NCBI RefSeq assembly: GCF_007595705.1
Contig: NZ_NISY01000001.1
Location: 1,178,001-1,242,000, forward strand
Direction of reading: 5' to 3'
Length of the DNA stretch: 64,000 bases
Source: Streptomyces sp. SAJ15
GTDB taxonomy: Bacteria > Actinomycetota > Actinomycetes > Streptomycetales > Streptomycetaceae
Made by a program: the position numbers and the translations under genes. How positions within the stretch are numbered: the first letter of the stretch is position 1; each line of letters starts with the position of its first letter. The notes under the pieces are model-generated. The model did not search any database, was not told the origin of the DNA, and saw only the letters and a program-made list of their open reading frames with translations. Shown here one piece after another: positions 26,156 through 36,190 of the stretch.

Positions 26156-27820
26156 CTACCTCACGTTGACGGCGGCCCAGGCGGCCGCGACGCCGCCGTA
26201 CGGGGCGCTGCCCTGCCCGTAGAGGTCGGCCGCGGCGCGCAGGGTGGCGGCGCGGGCGGCCCGGTAGTCGGTGGTGGAGGTCATGTAGACGGTCAGCGCC
26301 CGGTACCAGATCTTCTCGGCGGCGGCCCGGCCGATGCCGGTCACCGGCACGCCGTCGAAGGTCGGGCTGTCGTACGCGACCCCGTTGATCACCTTCCGCC
26401 CGCTGCCCTCGGCGAGCAGATAGAAGAAGTGGTCGGCGACGCCCGACGAGTGATGGACGTCGATGGAGCCGATGCCGGGGTACCAGTGGTCCTTGGACCG
26501 CCCGTCCCGGGAGGGCCGGTCCATGGACCGCAGCGGAGTCCCGTCGGCGCTGAGCTTCTCGCCGATGAGGTAGTCGCCCGGGTCGTACGGGTTGGCCGCG
26601 TGGAACTCCACGGAGGCGGCGAAGATGTCGCTCGTGCCCTCGTTCAGCCCGCCCGCCTCCGCGCTGAACAGCAGGTTCGCGGTGGCCGAGGTGACGCCGT
26701 GGGACATCTCGTGCGCGGCCACGTCGATACTGGTCGGCGGGCGGGAGCCGCCGCCGTCGCCGTAGGTCATGCAGAAGCAGCTGTCCTGCCAGAACGCGTT
26801 GACGTAGCCGTTGCCGTAGTTGACCCGGCTGGTGCCGGCCCGGCCGTCGTTCCTGATGCCGTTCCGGCCGTGCACGTACGAGAAGTAGTCCCAGGTGACC
26901 GCGTGCCCGTAGTGGGCGTCCACGCCCGTGCGCTGGCTGACGTGGTCCCAGACGTCGTCGAGGTCGGACATCGGGACGCAGGCGCCCGAGGTCTGCCGGC
27001 GCAGATCGCAGGTGCGGTGGTTGCCGCGCTTGGGGTCGACCAGCTCATGGCGGCGGGTCGTGCCGTTGTACGTGGTGTCCAGGCCGACGGGACCGCTGTA
27101 GGTGCTGATCCCGGTGCCGTTGCGCACCGCCTGGTAGCGGAACAGCTCCTTCCCGGTGGTCGCGTCGCCGATCACATGCAGCTCGCTCGGCGAGCCGTCG
27201 GGCCGCCGCCCGGTGGCCACCGACTCCCAGGCCAGGGCGGACCGGCCGGCGGCGGCCCAGACCACCAGCCGTGGCGCGCGGTCCGCGCGGACCCTCGAGT
27301 CGCCCTCCGCCGCGGCGGCGCCGAGCGCGGCCCGCCGCGCGGTGGCGGGGGTGCGGACGGGAGTGGTGGTGGGAACCGCGATGGCGGCGGCCGAGGCACG
27401 GGTCACCGTGGTGCGCCCGCCGGCCGCGCGGTGCTCGACCAGATCCCCGCCGAGGACCGGGAGGCCGCCGAAGGTGCGCTGGTAGCGGGTGTGCCGCGCG
27501 CCGTCGGCGTCCTCGACCACGTCGACGGCGATCAGCTTCTCGCGCGGACCCAGGCCGAGCCGGTCGGCCGTGGCCGCGCCGGCGGCCTGGGCGTCCGCGA
27601 TCAGGGCGGTCCGCTGCGCGGGGGCGAGCGGGACGGCCTCGGCGCCGACGGGTGTCGCGCGCCGCGCGCCGGCGGCGCCCGCCGCGCCACCCTGCGCTCC
27701 GCTGAAGATCAGCGCGCTCGCGGCGGCGAGCACGAGGGCTGCGGTGCTTCCCCGCCGCGCCGCACCCCGCCGTGGACGCGGTAACCGGGGGCGGGCGGTG
27801 GGGGGTGTGGGTGATGACAT
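26156..27820 (-). CDS. secreted M4 (thermolysin-family) neutral metalloprotease
   Basis: A 554-residue preproenzyme. Signal sequence (STAALVLAAASALIF), FTP-type propeptide (TRYQRTFGGLPVLGGDLVEH), then the M4 domain with zinc site HEMSH (residues 370-374), GGLNEGTSDIF giving the third ligand Glu, and DVHHSSGVADHFFYLLAEG with the catalytic-site His. Codon 13 (27784-27782) is TTA, so translation probably needs the bldA tRNA. AGGGAG precedes the ATG at 27820, and starting after the TTA would cut the signal sequence. Likely extracellular protein degradation during development. It is convergent with the polyamine-binding gene. Confidence 0.93.
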   Translation of the reverse strand: MSSPTPPTARPRLPRPRRGAARRGSTAALVLAAASALIFSGAQGGAAGAAGARRATPVGAEAVPLAPAQRTALIADAQAAGAATADRLGLGPREKLIAVDVVEDADGARHTRYQRTFGGLPVLGGDLVEHRAAGGRTTVTRASAAAIAVPTTTPVRTPATARRAALGAAAAEGDSRVRADRAPRLVVWAAAGRSALAWESVATGRRPDGSPSELHVIGDATTGKELFRYQAVRNGTGISTYSGPVGLDTTYNGTTRRHELVDPKRGNHRTCDLRRQTSGACVPMSDLDDVWDHVSQRTGVDAHYGHAVTWDYFSYVHGRNGIRNDGRAGTSRVNYGNGYVNAFWQDSCFCMTYGDGGGSRPPTSIDVAAHEMSHGVTSATANLLFSAEAGGLNEGTSDIFAASVEFHAANPYDPGDYLIGEKLSADGTPLRSMDRPSRDGRSKDHWYPGIGSIDVHHSSGVADHFFYLLAEGSGRKVINGVAYDSPTFDGVPVTGIGRAAAEKIWYRALTVYMTSTTDYRAARAATLRAAADLYGQGSAPYGGVAAAWAAVNVR

Positions 27821-28060
27821 CGACGACAGACTCCCTCTGTGGCGGCCGTGCCGAAGAGCTGCTGGACGTCAGCGAGCATGGCACCGTTCCGCGCTACGTG
27901 GCAGGGGCACGACAGCTTCCGCTCGTGACCCCCGCGCGCCGCGGGCACCGGCCTTCCGGAGGCCCGGTACCCCGGCCGCGGACCGGCCCCGGCCGTCACG
28001 TCGGTGGCGGTGCGCGGAGGCTGTCGTCCGGCATGGGCGGCGGGGCGAGGGCGCGTGGGT

Positions 28061-28179
28061 GCGGGCTCTGCGGAGAGGGCGGCGCGGTGTGCCGTGCGAT
28101 GGTGCGATGGGCGCCGTGGGCTTACGGGGGCGGGCGCGGGTTCTGCGGAGAGGACGGCGCGGTGTGCCGGGCGGTGGTG
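28061..28179. repeat. two 44-nt direct repeats in a gene-free region
   Basis: Copies at 28061-28104 and 28136-28179 match at 40 of 44 positions (core CTGCGGAGAG, then GGCGCGGTGTGCC) with a 75-nt period. They lie in the 434-nt gap 27821-28254 between the M4 protease start and the GDPD stop, in which I see no gene. Several GGGCGCCGTGG copies follow at 28200-28230. Confidence 0.7.
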
Positions 28180-28254
28180 TAGCCCTGCGAGGGTGGGCGT
28201 GGGCGCCGTGGGCGCCGTGGGCGTCGGCCCGCGGCGGCGTCGTGGGCCGCTCGC

Positions 28255-28944
28255 TCAGCGGCGCGTGGCCAGCAGCGCGCACAGCGCGCCGACCCGGTTG
28301 GTGGTGATCGCGTCGACGCCGACGGTCAGCAGCCGGGACATCGACCAACGGGTGTCCGCGGTCCACGCGGAGACCAGCAGCCCGTCCGCGTGGTTGCGGT
28401 CCACCAGCGCGCGGGAGAGCAGCCCGAAGCGGTAGTTGATCCAGCGCGGGCGCAACTCGGCGAGCAGGGTGGGGCGCGGCGGGGCCAGGGTGGTCCAGGT
28501 CAGGGCCAGCTCGGCGGCCGGGTCCGCGCGGCGTACGGCGCGCATCGCGGCCACCGAGCCGCAGTAGTAGACCCGGTCGGCCGCCCCGCTCTCACGCGCC
28601 CCGGCCACGGCGGCGGACGCCGCCGCCGCGTCGGGCAGGTCGACGAGGGTGCGCACCGACTCCGTGAGGGCCAGCGCCTCGTGCAGGGTGGGCACCCCGC
28701 CGCCGGTCAGCCCGCGCACCTCGGCGGCGGAGAGACGGGCCAGCGGGCGGTCCTGGCGCCACAGCCGCTCCAGCGTGGCGTCGTGCAGCAGCACCGGCAC
28801 CCCGTCGCGGGTCAGCCGCACATCGATCTCCACCGCCTGGGCACCCGCGCGCACCGCCGAGCGGATCGAGGGCAGGGTGTTCTCCCGCTGGACGTACGGG
28901 TCGCCGCGGTGCCCGACGGCGTGGCAGCCGGCCGTGGCCGTCAC
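28255..28944 (-). CDS. glycerophosphodiester phosphodiesterase family protein
   Basis: A 229-residue GDPD domain with HRGDPYVQRENTLPSI, VEIDVRLTRDGVPVLLHD, and a C-terminal AWTADTRWSMSRLLTVGVDAITTNR, the three conserved blocks that bind a divalent metal and cleave glycerophosphodiesters to glycerol-3-phosphate. There is no signal peptide, so it acts in the cytosol. The GTG start overlaps the stop of the adenosine deaminase gene (GTGA), so the two are translationally coupled. Confidence 0.9.
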   Translation of the reverse strand: MTATAGCHAVGHRGDPYVQRENTLPSIRSAVRAGAQAVEIDVRLTRDGVPVLLHDATLERLWRQDRPLARLSAAEVRGLTGGGVPTLHEALALTESVRTLVDLPDAAAASAAVAGARESGAADRVYYCGSVAAMRAVRRADPAAELALTWTTLAPPRPTLLAELRPRWINYRFGLLSRALVDRNHADGLLVSAWTADTRWSMSRLLTVGVDAITTNRVGALCALLATRR

Positions 28945-29963
28945 CCCGCCGCGCTCGCGGTGTAGGCGTCGATCTCCGCCGTCAGCCGCGCCTTGGCCGG
29001 CTCGTCCAGGAAGGACGCCGTCACGGCGTTCTTGGCCAGCGCCGCCACGCCTGCCGCGTCCAGGTCCAACAGCCGGGCGGCGACCGCGTACTCGGTGTTG
29101 AGGTCGGTGCCGAACATCGGCGGGTCGTCGCTGTTGACGGTGACCAGGACGTCGGCCTCGACCATCTGCTTGATCGGGTGCTCGTCGAGCGTGGCCACCG
29201 CGCGGGTGGCGATGTTCGAGGTCGGGCAGACCTCCAGCGGGATGCGGTGCTCGGCCAGGTGCGCCAGCAGCCTGGGGTCCCGCACGGCGCTGGTGCCGTG
29301 GCCGATGCGCTCCGCGCGGAGCTCGGTGAGCGCGTCCCAGATGGTCTGCGGACCGGTCGTCTCGCCCGCGTGCGGCACGCTGTGCAGGCCGGCCGCGATG
29401 GCGCGGTCGAAGTACGGCTTGAACTGGGGGCGCGGCACGCCGATCTCGGGACCGCCGAGACCGAAGCTCACCAGCCCCTCGGGGCGCAGCTCGGTGGCGA
29501 TCCGCGCCGTCTCCTCGGCCGACTCCAGGCCCGCCTCGCCGGGGATGTCGAAGCACCAGCGCAGCACCACGCCCAGCTCGGACTCGGCCGACTTGCGGGC
29601 GTCCTCGATCGCCTCGACGAACGCGGCGTCCGGGATGCCCCGCCGGGTCGAGCTGTACGGGGTGACGGTCAGCTCGGCGTACCGGATGTTCTGCCGCGCC
29701 ATGTCGCGAGCGACCTCGTACGTCAGCAGCCGCACGTCCTCGGCGTCGCGGATCAGGTCCACCACGGACAGGTAGACCTCGATGAAGTGCGCGAAGTCCT
29801 TGAAGACGAAGAAGTCCGCCAGCGCCTCGGGGTCGGTGGGCACCCGGGAGTCGGGGTGCCGCGCGGCCAACTCGGCGACGATGCGGGGGGAGGCGGACCC
29901 GACGTGGTGGACGTGCAGCTCGGCCTTCGGCATGCCGGCGATGAAGGCGTTGAGGTCGGTCAT
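28941..29963 (-). CDS. add: adenosine deaminase
   Basis: A 340-residue metal-dependent deaminase: zinc motif ELHVHHVGSASPR near the N terminus, HAGETTGPQTIW, GHGTSAVRDP and NSDDPPMFGTDLN. It converts adenosine to inosine in purine salvage. The HVHHVGS form (where E. coli has HLHLDG-type sequence) is the version seen in one actinobacterial subfamily, so a different nucleoside or adenine-like substrate is possible. Operon with the GDPD gene. Confidence 0.9.
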   Translation of the reverse strand: MTDLNAFIAGMPKAELHVHHVGSASPRIVAELAARHPDSRVPTDPEALADFFVFKDFAHFIEVYLSVVDLIRDAEDVRLLTYEVARDMARQNIRYAELTVTPYSSTRRGIPDAAFVEAIEDARKSAESELGVVLRWCFDIPGEAGLESAEETARIATELRPEGLVSFGLGGPEIGVPRPQFKPYFDRAIAAGLHSVPHAGETTGPQTIWDALTELRAERIGHGTSAVRDPRLLAHLAEHRIPLEVCPTSNIATRAVATLDEHPIKQMVEADVLVTVNSDDPPMFGTDLNTEYAVAARLLDLDAAGVAALAKNAVTASFLDEPAKARLTAEIDAYTASAAG

Positions 29964-30084
29964 CGGATCCCTCCTGAGGACGGGCCGCCGCGCGCGGCGG
30001 GCTCCGAACATCGTAGATGGGTGGCGGCGCCCGGTGAGAGGGAGGCCGTAGCATGGCCGGCACCGCATCGCGTGGGGGAGAACC

Positions 30085-31572
30085 ATGGCCGAGCAGCCCG
30101 AGCAGCAACCGTCACAGCAGCCGCAGCGGTCGGCTCCGGGGGCGGATACCACCGCGCCGGCCGAGCCTTCGCCGGGCTCCCCGCCCGAGCCTTCGCCGGG
30201 CTCCCCGCCGGAGACGGCGCCACCGTCCGACGCGACCGGCTCGCGACCCTCGCCCGACGCGCCCACGCCGTCGACCGGTGTCGACGCCGGGGCGCCGGCC
30301 TCGGCGGCCGAGGGGCCGGAGGGCTCGCCGTCGTCCGCCGTCGCGTCGGCGGACTCAGCCGACGCGGGATCCGCTGCCGCGGCGGCCGCCGAGGAGGACA
30401 CGGCGGTGGGGGCCGCGCCGGAGTCGGGGCCGTCCGGGGGCCCGGCGCCCGTGGCGTCGGCACCGGCGACGACGTCCGACACCGTCGCCGGTCCGGCTCG
30501 CTCGGTGCCCTCTCCCGCATCGGCGCCCGAGGCGACCCCCGTGGCGGCGAAGGCCGAGGAAACGTCGTATGCCGGCTCCGCGGAGGACCGCGTGTCGCCC
30601 GCCGCTCCCTCGTCCCCTTCCGGGGCGGGGCGCGAGCGGGATCCGTGGGCGGCGCCGGAACGGCCGGTGGCGCTGAGCAAGTCCGAGGCGCCGGGCAGGC
30701 CGGAGCGGGCGACCGCCCCGACCGCGGCGGCGGGGATCGTCCCGGCGGGGGGGATCGCCGCGCAGGCCGCCCCGCCGGCCATGCCCCCGGCGCCGCCGGT
30801 GGCCGCGCCTGCCCCGCCTTTCGTGCCGCCCGCCCGTAGCGGCGCCCCCGGGGCCGCCGCGCGGCCGGGAGCGGGCGGTGTGCCTCCCGTGCCGCCTCCG
30901 CCGGGGGGTGTCCCCGTGGCCGGGCCGCCGCCGGGCACGATCGGCATGCCGACGGTGCCGGGTGCGCCACCGGCCGGGGGCGCTCCCGTCCCGCCACCCC
31001 CACAGGCGCCGACCGGGCCCGGCACCCCCAGCGCGTACCCGACCGGGCCGTACGGATACCCCGGCCCCGGCCCTGGCCCCGGGCCGGCTGGATACCTCCC
31101 GCAGCAGGGGTACGGACACGGCGGTTACGGGCACCACCCGACCTATCCGCCCGCGCCGGCGCCCTACGGCTACCCCGGCTCTCCGTACGGTCCGGGGTGG
31201 GGCGCCGGCCCGTACCTGCCGGACAACGGGCAGGGAACGGCGGCCCTGGTGCTGGGCATCGTGGGCGCCGTGCTGTTCGTGAGCGTGGTCTTCGGCGCGA
31301 TCCTCGGCATCCTGGCGATCGTCTTCGGCACGCTCGGCCGGGCCAAGGCGGCGCGCGGCCAGGCGACCAACGGCAGCCAGGCGCTGGCCGGGATCATCCT
31401 CGGCGTGTGCGCCGTGATCGCCAGCCTGATCATGCTGTTCGTCTACATCGAGGCCGAGGACGACGAGGAGGACGACCCCTACGCGCGCACCACCGTCGTG
31501 CGGGTGGAGTCCTTCGACGCTTCGAACGCGTCCGAGCGCGGCTCGGTAGCGTGGGTCGACCGTCCGTACTAG
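30085..31572 (+). CDS. DUF4190 membrane protein with long disordered N terminus
   Basis: A 495-residue protein. Residues 1 to about 380 are Pro/Ala/Ser/Gly-rich with near repeats (PEPSPGSPPEPSPGSPPE) and then a PGxGYG/PYGYPGSPYG-type segment. The C terminus has two hydrophobic helices in the DUF4190 pattern: GTAALVLGIVGAVLFVSVVF and ALAGIILGVCAVIASLIML around a basic hinge (GRAKAARGQ). A short acidic tail follows. Function is unknown. A paralogue with the same membrane module follows at 31779. An ATG at 30085 follows GGGGGAG. Confidence 0.8.
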   Translation: MAEQPEQQPSQQPQRSAPGADTTAPAEPSPGSPPEPSPGSPPETAPPSDATGSRPSPDAPTPSTGVDAGAPASAAEGPEGSPSSAVASADSADAGSAAAAAAEEDTAVGAAPESGPSGGPAPVASAPATTSDTVAGPARSVPSPASAPEATPVAAKAEETSYAGSAEDRVSPAAPSSPSGAGRERDPWAAPERPVALSKSEAPGRPERATAPTAAAGIVPAGGIAAQAAPPAMPPAPPVAAPAPPFVPPARSGAPGAAARPGAGGVPPVPPPPGGVPVAGPPPGTIGMPTVPGAPPAGGAPVPPPPQAPTGPGTPSAYPTGPYGYPGPGPGPGPAGYLPQQGYGHGGYGHHPTYPPAPAPYGYPGSPYGPGWGAGPYLPDNGQGTAALVLGIVGAVLFVSVVFGAILGILAIVFGTLGRAKAARGQATNGSQALAGIILGVCAVIASLIMLFVYIEAEDDEEDDPYARTTVVRVESFDASNASERGSVAWVDRPY

Positions 31573-31599
31573 CTCGCCGACGGCACCGACGGCACCGAC

Positions 31600-31622
31600 G
31601 GCCCGGGGCCTGGCCCCGGGCC
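31600..31622 (+). terminator. GC hairpin after the first DUF4190 gene
   Basis: A perfect 10-bp stem (31600-31609 with 31613-31622), loop CTG, 27 nt after the stop codon. It is preceded by three copies of CGGCACCGA-like sequence. No T run follows. Confidence 0.6.
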
Positions 31623-31716
31623 AGCACCCCGGGCGTCAGGCTGGCCGCGTCCCCCGCTTCCCCCGGCATCACATCCAGGGCCTGTTCTGGCATCCGGAAC
31701 CGACAGTGCCGTCGAG

Positions 31717-31746
31717 CTGACTGAAGGTGACTTCACCCCATAGCAT
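31717..31746 (+). promoter_or_regulatory. possible promoter of the TTA-containing DUF4190 gene
   Basis: CTGACT at 31717-31722 and TAGCAT at 31741-31746, 18 nt apart, resemble a vegetative promoter. TGAAGGTGACTTCA (31720-31733), a 5-bp dyad, lies between them and could be an operator. Confidence 0.4.
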
Positions 31747-31778
31747 TGCGCGACGCAAACATGGAGGGGAAACCACGC

Positions 31779-32276
31779 ATGTCCAGCAACACCCCCAGCC
31801 AGCCCGGCTATGACCCGAACGCCTTAGGCGGCCACCCCCAGACCCCGTACGCCACCGCCCCGCAGCAGCCGCCGGCCCCGCCCCAGGGGTACCCCGGCGC
31901 CCCTGGCAACGGCTACCCCGGCGCCCCCGGCAACGGATACCCCGTCGCCCCGCCCGCCGGGCCCTACCCCGGATACCCGGGATACCCCGGTGGCGCCGTG
32001 ATGCCGATGCAGCAGAGCAACGGCATGGGCACGGCCGCGCTGGTGTGCGGCATCATCGGCCTGGTCTGCGGGATCACCTACTTCTTGTGGGTCTTCGCCG
32101 TCATCCTCGGCATCCTGGCGATCATCTTCGGTGCCGTCGGCAAGGGCAAGGCCAAGCGCGGTGAGGCCGGCAACGCCGGCTCGGCGACCGCGGGTCTGGT
32201 CTGCGGGATCATCGGCATGGTCATCCCGTTCCTCTACCTCGCCGCGCTGGGCGCGGCCATCGACTCGGTCTTCTGA
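31779..32276 (+). CDS. DUF4190 membrane protein with a TTA codon
   Basis: A 165-residue protein: a Pro/Tyr/Gly-rich N terminus with YPGAPGNG repeats (YPGAPGNGYPGAPGNGYP) and two hydrophobic helices around a basic hinge (GKGKAKRGEAG), the DUF4190 module shared with the previous gene. Codon 16 is TTA (31824-31826), so expression should depend on the bldA leucyl-tRNA and thus on development. GGAGG at 31764-31768 supports the ATG at 31779 rather than upstream ATGs. Function unknown. GC-rich dyads fill the short convergent gap that follows. Confidence 0.82.
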   Translation: MSSNTPSQPGYDPNALGGHPQTPYATAPQQPPAPPQGYPGAPGNGYPGAPGNGYPVAPPAGPYPGYPGYPGGAVMPMQQSNGMGTAALVCGIIGLVCGITYFLWVFAVILGILAIIFGAVGKGKAKRGEAGNAGSATAGLVCGIIGMVIPFLYLAALGAAIDSVF

Positions 32277-32372
32277 CAGACCTTCTGACGACTGTCCGGC
32301 AGACCTGCCGACAGACGCCGTCGATCTCTCGGGCCCCGGCCCGGGCCCCGGGCCCGTACTCTTCCCGAGCTC

Positions 32373-32945
32373 CTAGGCCGCCGTCCCCGACTCCGCCGCG
32401 AGCCGGCGGCGGGCCTCCATCAGGGCGAAGCCGAGCAGGTTGAGCCCGCGCCAGTGTTCGGGGGAGTGCGCGCGCTCGTCGTCGGCCGCCAGCCCGATGC
32501 CCCAGATCCGGTCCATCGGGCTGGCCTCGACCAGGACGCGGTCGCCGGTCGACAGCAGGAAGGCCCGCAGCTCGGGGTCGTGTCGGAACTTGTGGACGCT
32601 GCCCTCGACCACGATGGCGTAGCGCTCGCGCCGCCACACCGCCTCGTCGAAGCCGCGCACCAGTCGCCCCGCCTTCTTCGCCAGGGCGGGGTTGGCGGCG
32701 TCAAGGGCGTGCCGCTCGGCCTCGGCGTCCCCGAAGAGCCGCGCCTTGGCGGCCATCATCCAGTGCTCCGCCGTCGCGTAGGAGACGCCGTCGACGGTGA
32801 AGGGGGACGGCCACCACTGGCTGAGGCAGCTCGGGCCCACGCGGCCGTCGCGGCGCGGGGTGTGGCCCCAGAAGTGCAGGTACTTCACGCGCTCGCCCGA
32901 GAGCACCCGCTCCAGCAGGGCGTCCTTGGAGTCGATGATCGTCAT
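32373..32945 (-). CDS. NADAR (YbiA-like) family protein
   Basis: A 190-residue NADAR domain: KYLHFWGHTP, LSQWWPSPFTVDGVSYATAEHWMM in parts, then AKARLFGD and DRIWGIGL. Family members include N-glycosidases that act on riboflavin-pathway intermediates and on ADP-ribose adducts of nucleobases or NAD-derived compounds. No riboflavin gene and no ART/toxin partner is adjacent, so the substrate is open. I chose the ATG at 32945 as the family-like start; the frame continues to 33056. Confidence 0.88.
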   Translation of the reverse strand: MTIIDSKDALLERVLSGERVKYLHFWGHTPRRDGRVGPSCLSQWWPSPFTVDGVSYATAEHWMMAAKARLFGDAEAERHALDAANPALAKKAGRLVRGFDEAVWRRERYAIVVEGSVHKFRHDPELRAFLLSTGDRVLVEASPMDRIWGIGLAADDERAHSPEHWRGLNLLGFALMEARRRLAAESGTAA

Positions 32946-33060
32946 GCGGATGAGTCTGGCATCCGCCACTGACACTCCGTAACGGGATTTCCGCCGCGGC
33001 CCGACACAGTGGCGGACGCGATCACGGCCCCTCGATAGATTTCGTCGCGTAACCAAAAGG

Positions 33061-33092
33061 CAACAACGGAATCACTTGTTGAAGGGGATTCC
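33061..33092. promoter_or_regulatory. nested dyads upstream of the polyamine operon
   Basis: Two interlocked inverted repeats: CAACAA (33061-33066) with TTGTTG (33076-33081), and GGAATC (33068-33073) with GATTCC (33087-33092). They lie in the 224-nt divergent gap between the NADAR gene and the aldehyde dehydrogenase-potDABC operon, in an A/T-rich patch. Either may be an operator. Confidence 0.45.
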
Positions 33093-33169
33093 CTCTGTCA
33101 GGATCGGCACTCAATTCGAGCTGGAGCTACGCCGGCACCTCAGGGACGGGGACGGCGGAGGAGAGCGTG

Positions 33170-34705
<1,536 letters not shown>

Positions 34706-34910
34706 GAAGTTCGGTGACGTCGGTCGCGGTTCGGCGGGGCCTGACGGGGCGCGGGGCCGAGTGAGACACACGGCTCCCGCCGCGTGGGCACGCCCCGCCC
34801 CAACGGGCCCGCAGACGACCGACGGCCCAGCACCGAACCTCCCACGGAGCGCTCAGGCACCACACCACCCCACCGGCTGACCACCGGCCCGACCCCAGAG
34901 AGGGCACAGC

Positions 34911-36161
34911 ATGGAGCAGGATCAGCACGGGCCGGAGAGCCTGTCCCCGCCCCAGATCGCCGCCATGCGGCGCAGCCTCACCCGCGGCCGCATGGCGATG
35001 ACCCGGCGCTCCCTCATGCGCGCCGGTGGCACCGGACTCCTCGCCGTCGGCGGGCTCGGCACCCTGAGCGGCTGCGGCATCCCGGCCGCCACCCGCGCCG
35101 GGGCCGGCCCCTCCGACGACCACTCCGACCGGGAGAAGCGGCTCTCCTTCTCCAACTGGACGCAGTACATCGACGTCAGCGACGACAACAAGCACTATCC
35201 GACCCTGGAGGGGTTCGAACGCCGCACCGGCATCGCGGTGAAGTACACCGAGGACATCAACGACAACGTCGAGTTCTTCGGGAAGCTCAAGCCGCAGCTG
35301 GCGGCGGGGCAGGACACCGGCCGTGACCTGATCTGCGTCACCGACTGGATGGCCGGCCGGATGATCCGGCTGGGCTGGATGCAGCAGCTGGACCCGGCCA
35401 ACCTGCCGCACGCCTACGCCAACCTCTCGGCCCAGTTCCGCAGCCCCGACTGGGACCCCGGCCGGGCCCACTCCTACACGTGGACCGGCATCCCCGCCGT
35501 CATCGCGTACAACGAGAAGGCCACCGGCGGGAAGAAGGTCGACTCGATCTCCCAGCTCCTGGAGGACCCCGAGCTCAAGGGCCGGGTCGCGATGCTCACC
35601 GAGATGCGCGACACCATGGGGCTGACCCTGCTCGACATGGGCAAGAAGCCCGAGAGCTGCACGGCAGACGACTTCGACGCCGCCATCGCCCGCGTCCAGA
35701 AGGCCGTCGACAGGGGCCAGATCCGCCGCTTCACCGGCAACGACTACACCAACGACCTGGACAAGGGCGACATCGCCGCCTGTGTCGCCTGGGCCGGCGA
35801 CCTCATCCAGCTGCAGGCGGACAACCCCGCCATCAAGTTCGCCATCCCGGACAGCGGCTACATGATCTCCACCGACAACCTGCTGGTGCCGAGCGGGGCG
35901 CGACACAAGAAGAACGCCGAGCGGCTCATCGACTACTTCTACGAGCCCGAGGTCGCCGCCCGGCTCGCCGCCTGGATCAACTATGTCTGTCCGGTGGAGG
36001 GGGTCCGCGAGGAGCTTGCGAAAATCGACCCGGACCTGGCCGAGAACCCGCTGATCCTTCCCACCGGGGAGATGGCCGCCACGTCGCACGCCTTCCGCTC
36101 GCTCAGCAGCAAGGAAGAGACGGCGTTCGAGGACAAGTTCGCGAAGCTCATCGGCGCCTGA
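34911..36161 (+). CDS. potD: spermidine/putrescine ABC transporter substrate-binding lipoprotein
   Basis: A 416-residue binding protein with a twin-arginine motif TRRSLMRAG (about residues 31-39) and lipobox LSGC (Cys55). PotD-type body: LSFSNWTQYIDV, RTGIAVKYTEDINDNVEF, GRDLICVTDWMAGRMIRLGW, RRFTGNDYTNDLDKGDIA. Followed after 29 nt by potA, then potB and potC, so it is the cognate binding protein. A second PotD-like protein at 24821 shares most of these motifs and may use the same transporter. Confidence 0.95.
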   Translation: MEQDQHGPESLSPPQIAAMRRSLTRGRMAMTRRSLMRAGGTGLLAVGGLGTLSGCGIPAATRAGAGPSDDHSDREKRLSFSNWTQYIDVSDDNKHYPTLEGFERRTGIAVKYTEDINDNVEFFGKLKPQLAAGQDTGRDLICVTDWMAGRMIRLGWMQQLDPANLPHAYANLSAQFRSPDWDPGRAHSYTWTGIPAVIAYNEKATGGKKVDSISQLLEDPELKGRVAMLTEMRDTMGLTLLDMGKKPESCTADDFDAAIARVQKAVDRGQIRRFTGNDYTNDLDKGDIAACVAWAGDLIQLQADNPAIKFAIPDSGYMISTDNLLVPSGARHKKNAERLIDYFYEPEVAARLAAWINYVCPVEGVREELAKIDPDLAENPLILPTGEMAATSHAFRSLSSKEETAFEDKFAKLIGA

Positions 36162-36190
36162 CAACGCCAGACAACGGAGAGATGCCACTC

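Noticed and set aside
32325..32356. bidirectional terminator in the DUF4190-NADAR convergent gap
   Set aside because: GC-only palindromic words are present, but the best stem I could draw is about 5 bp, so I do not list it as a feature.
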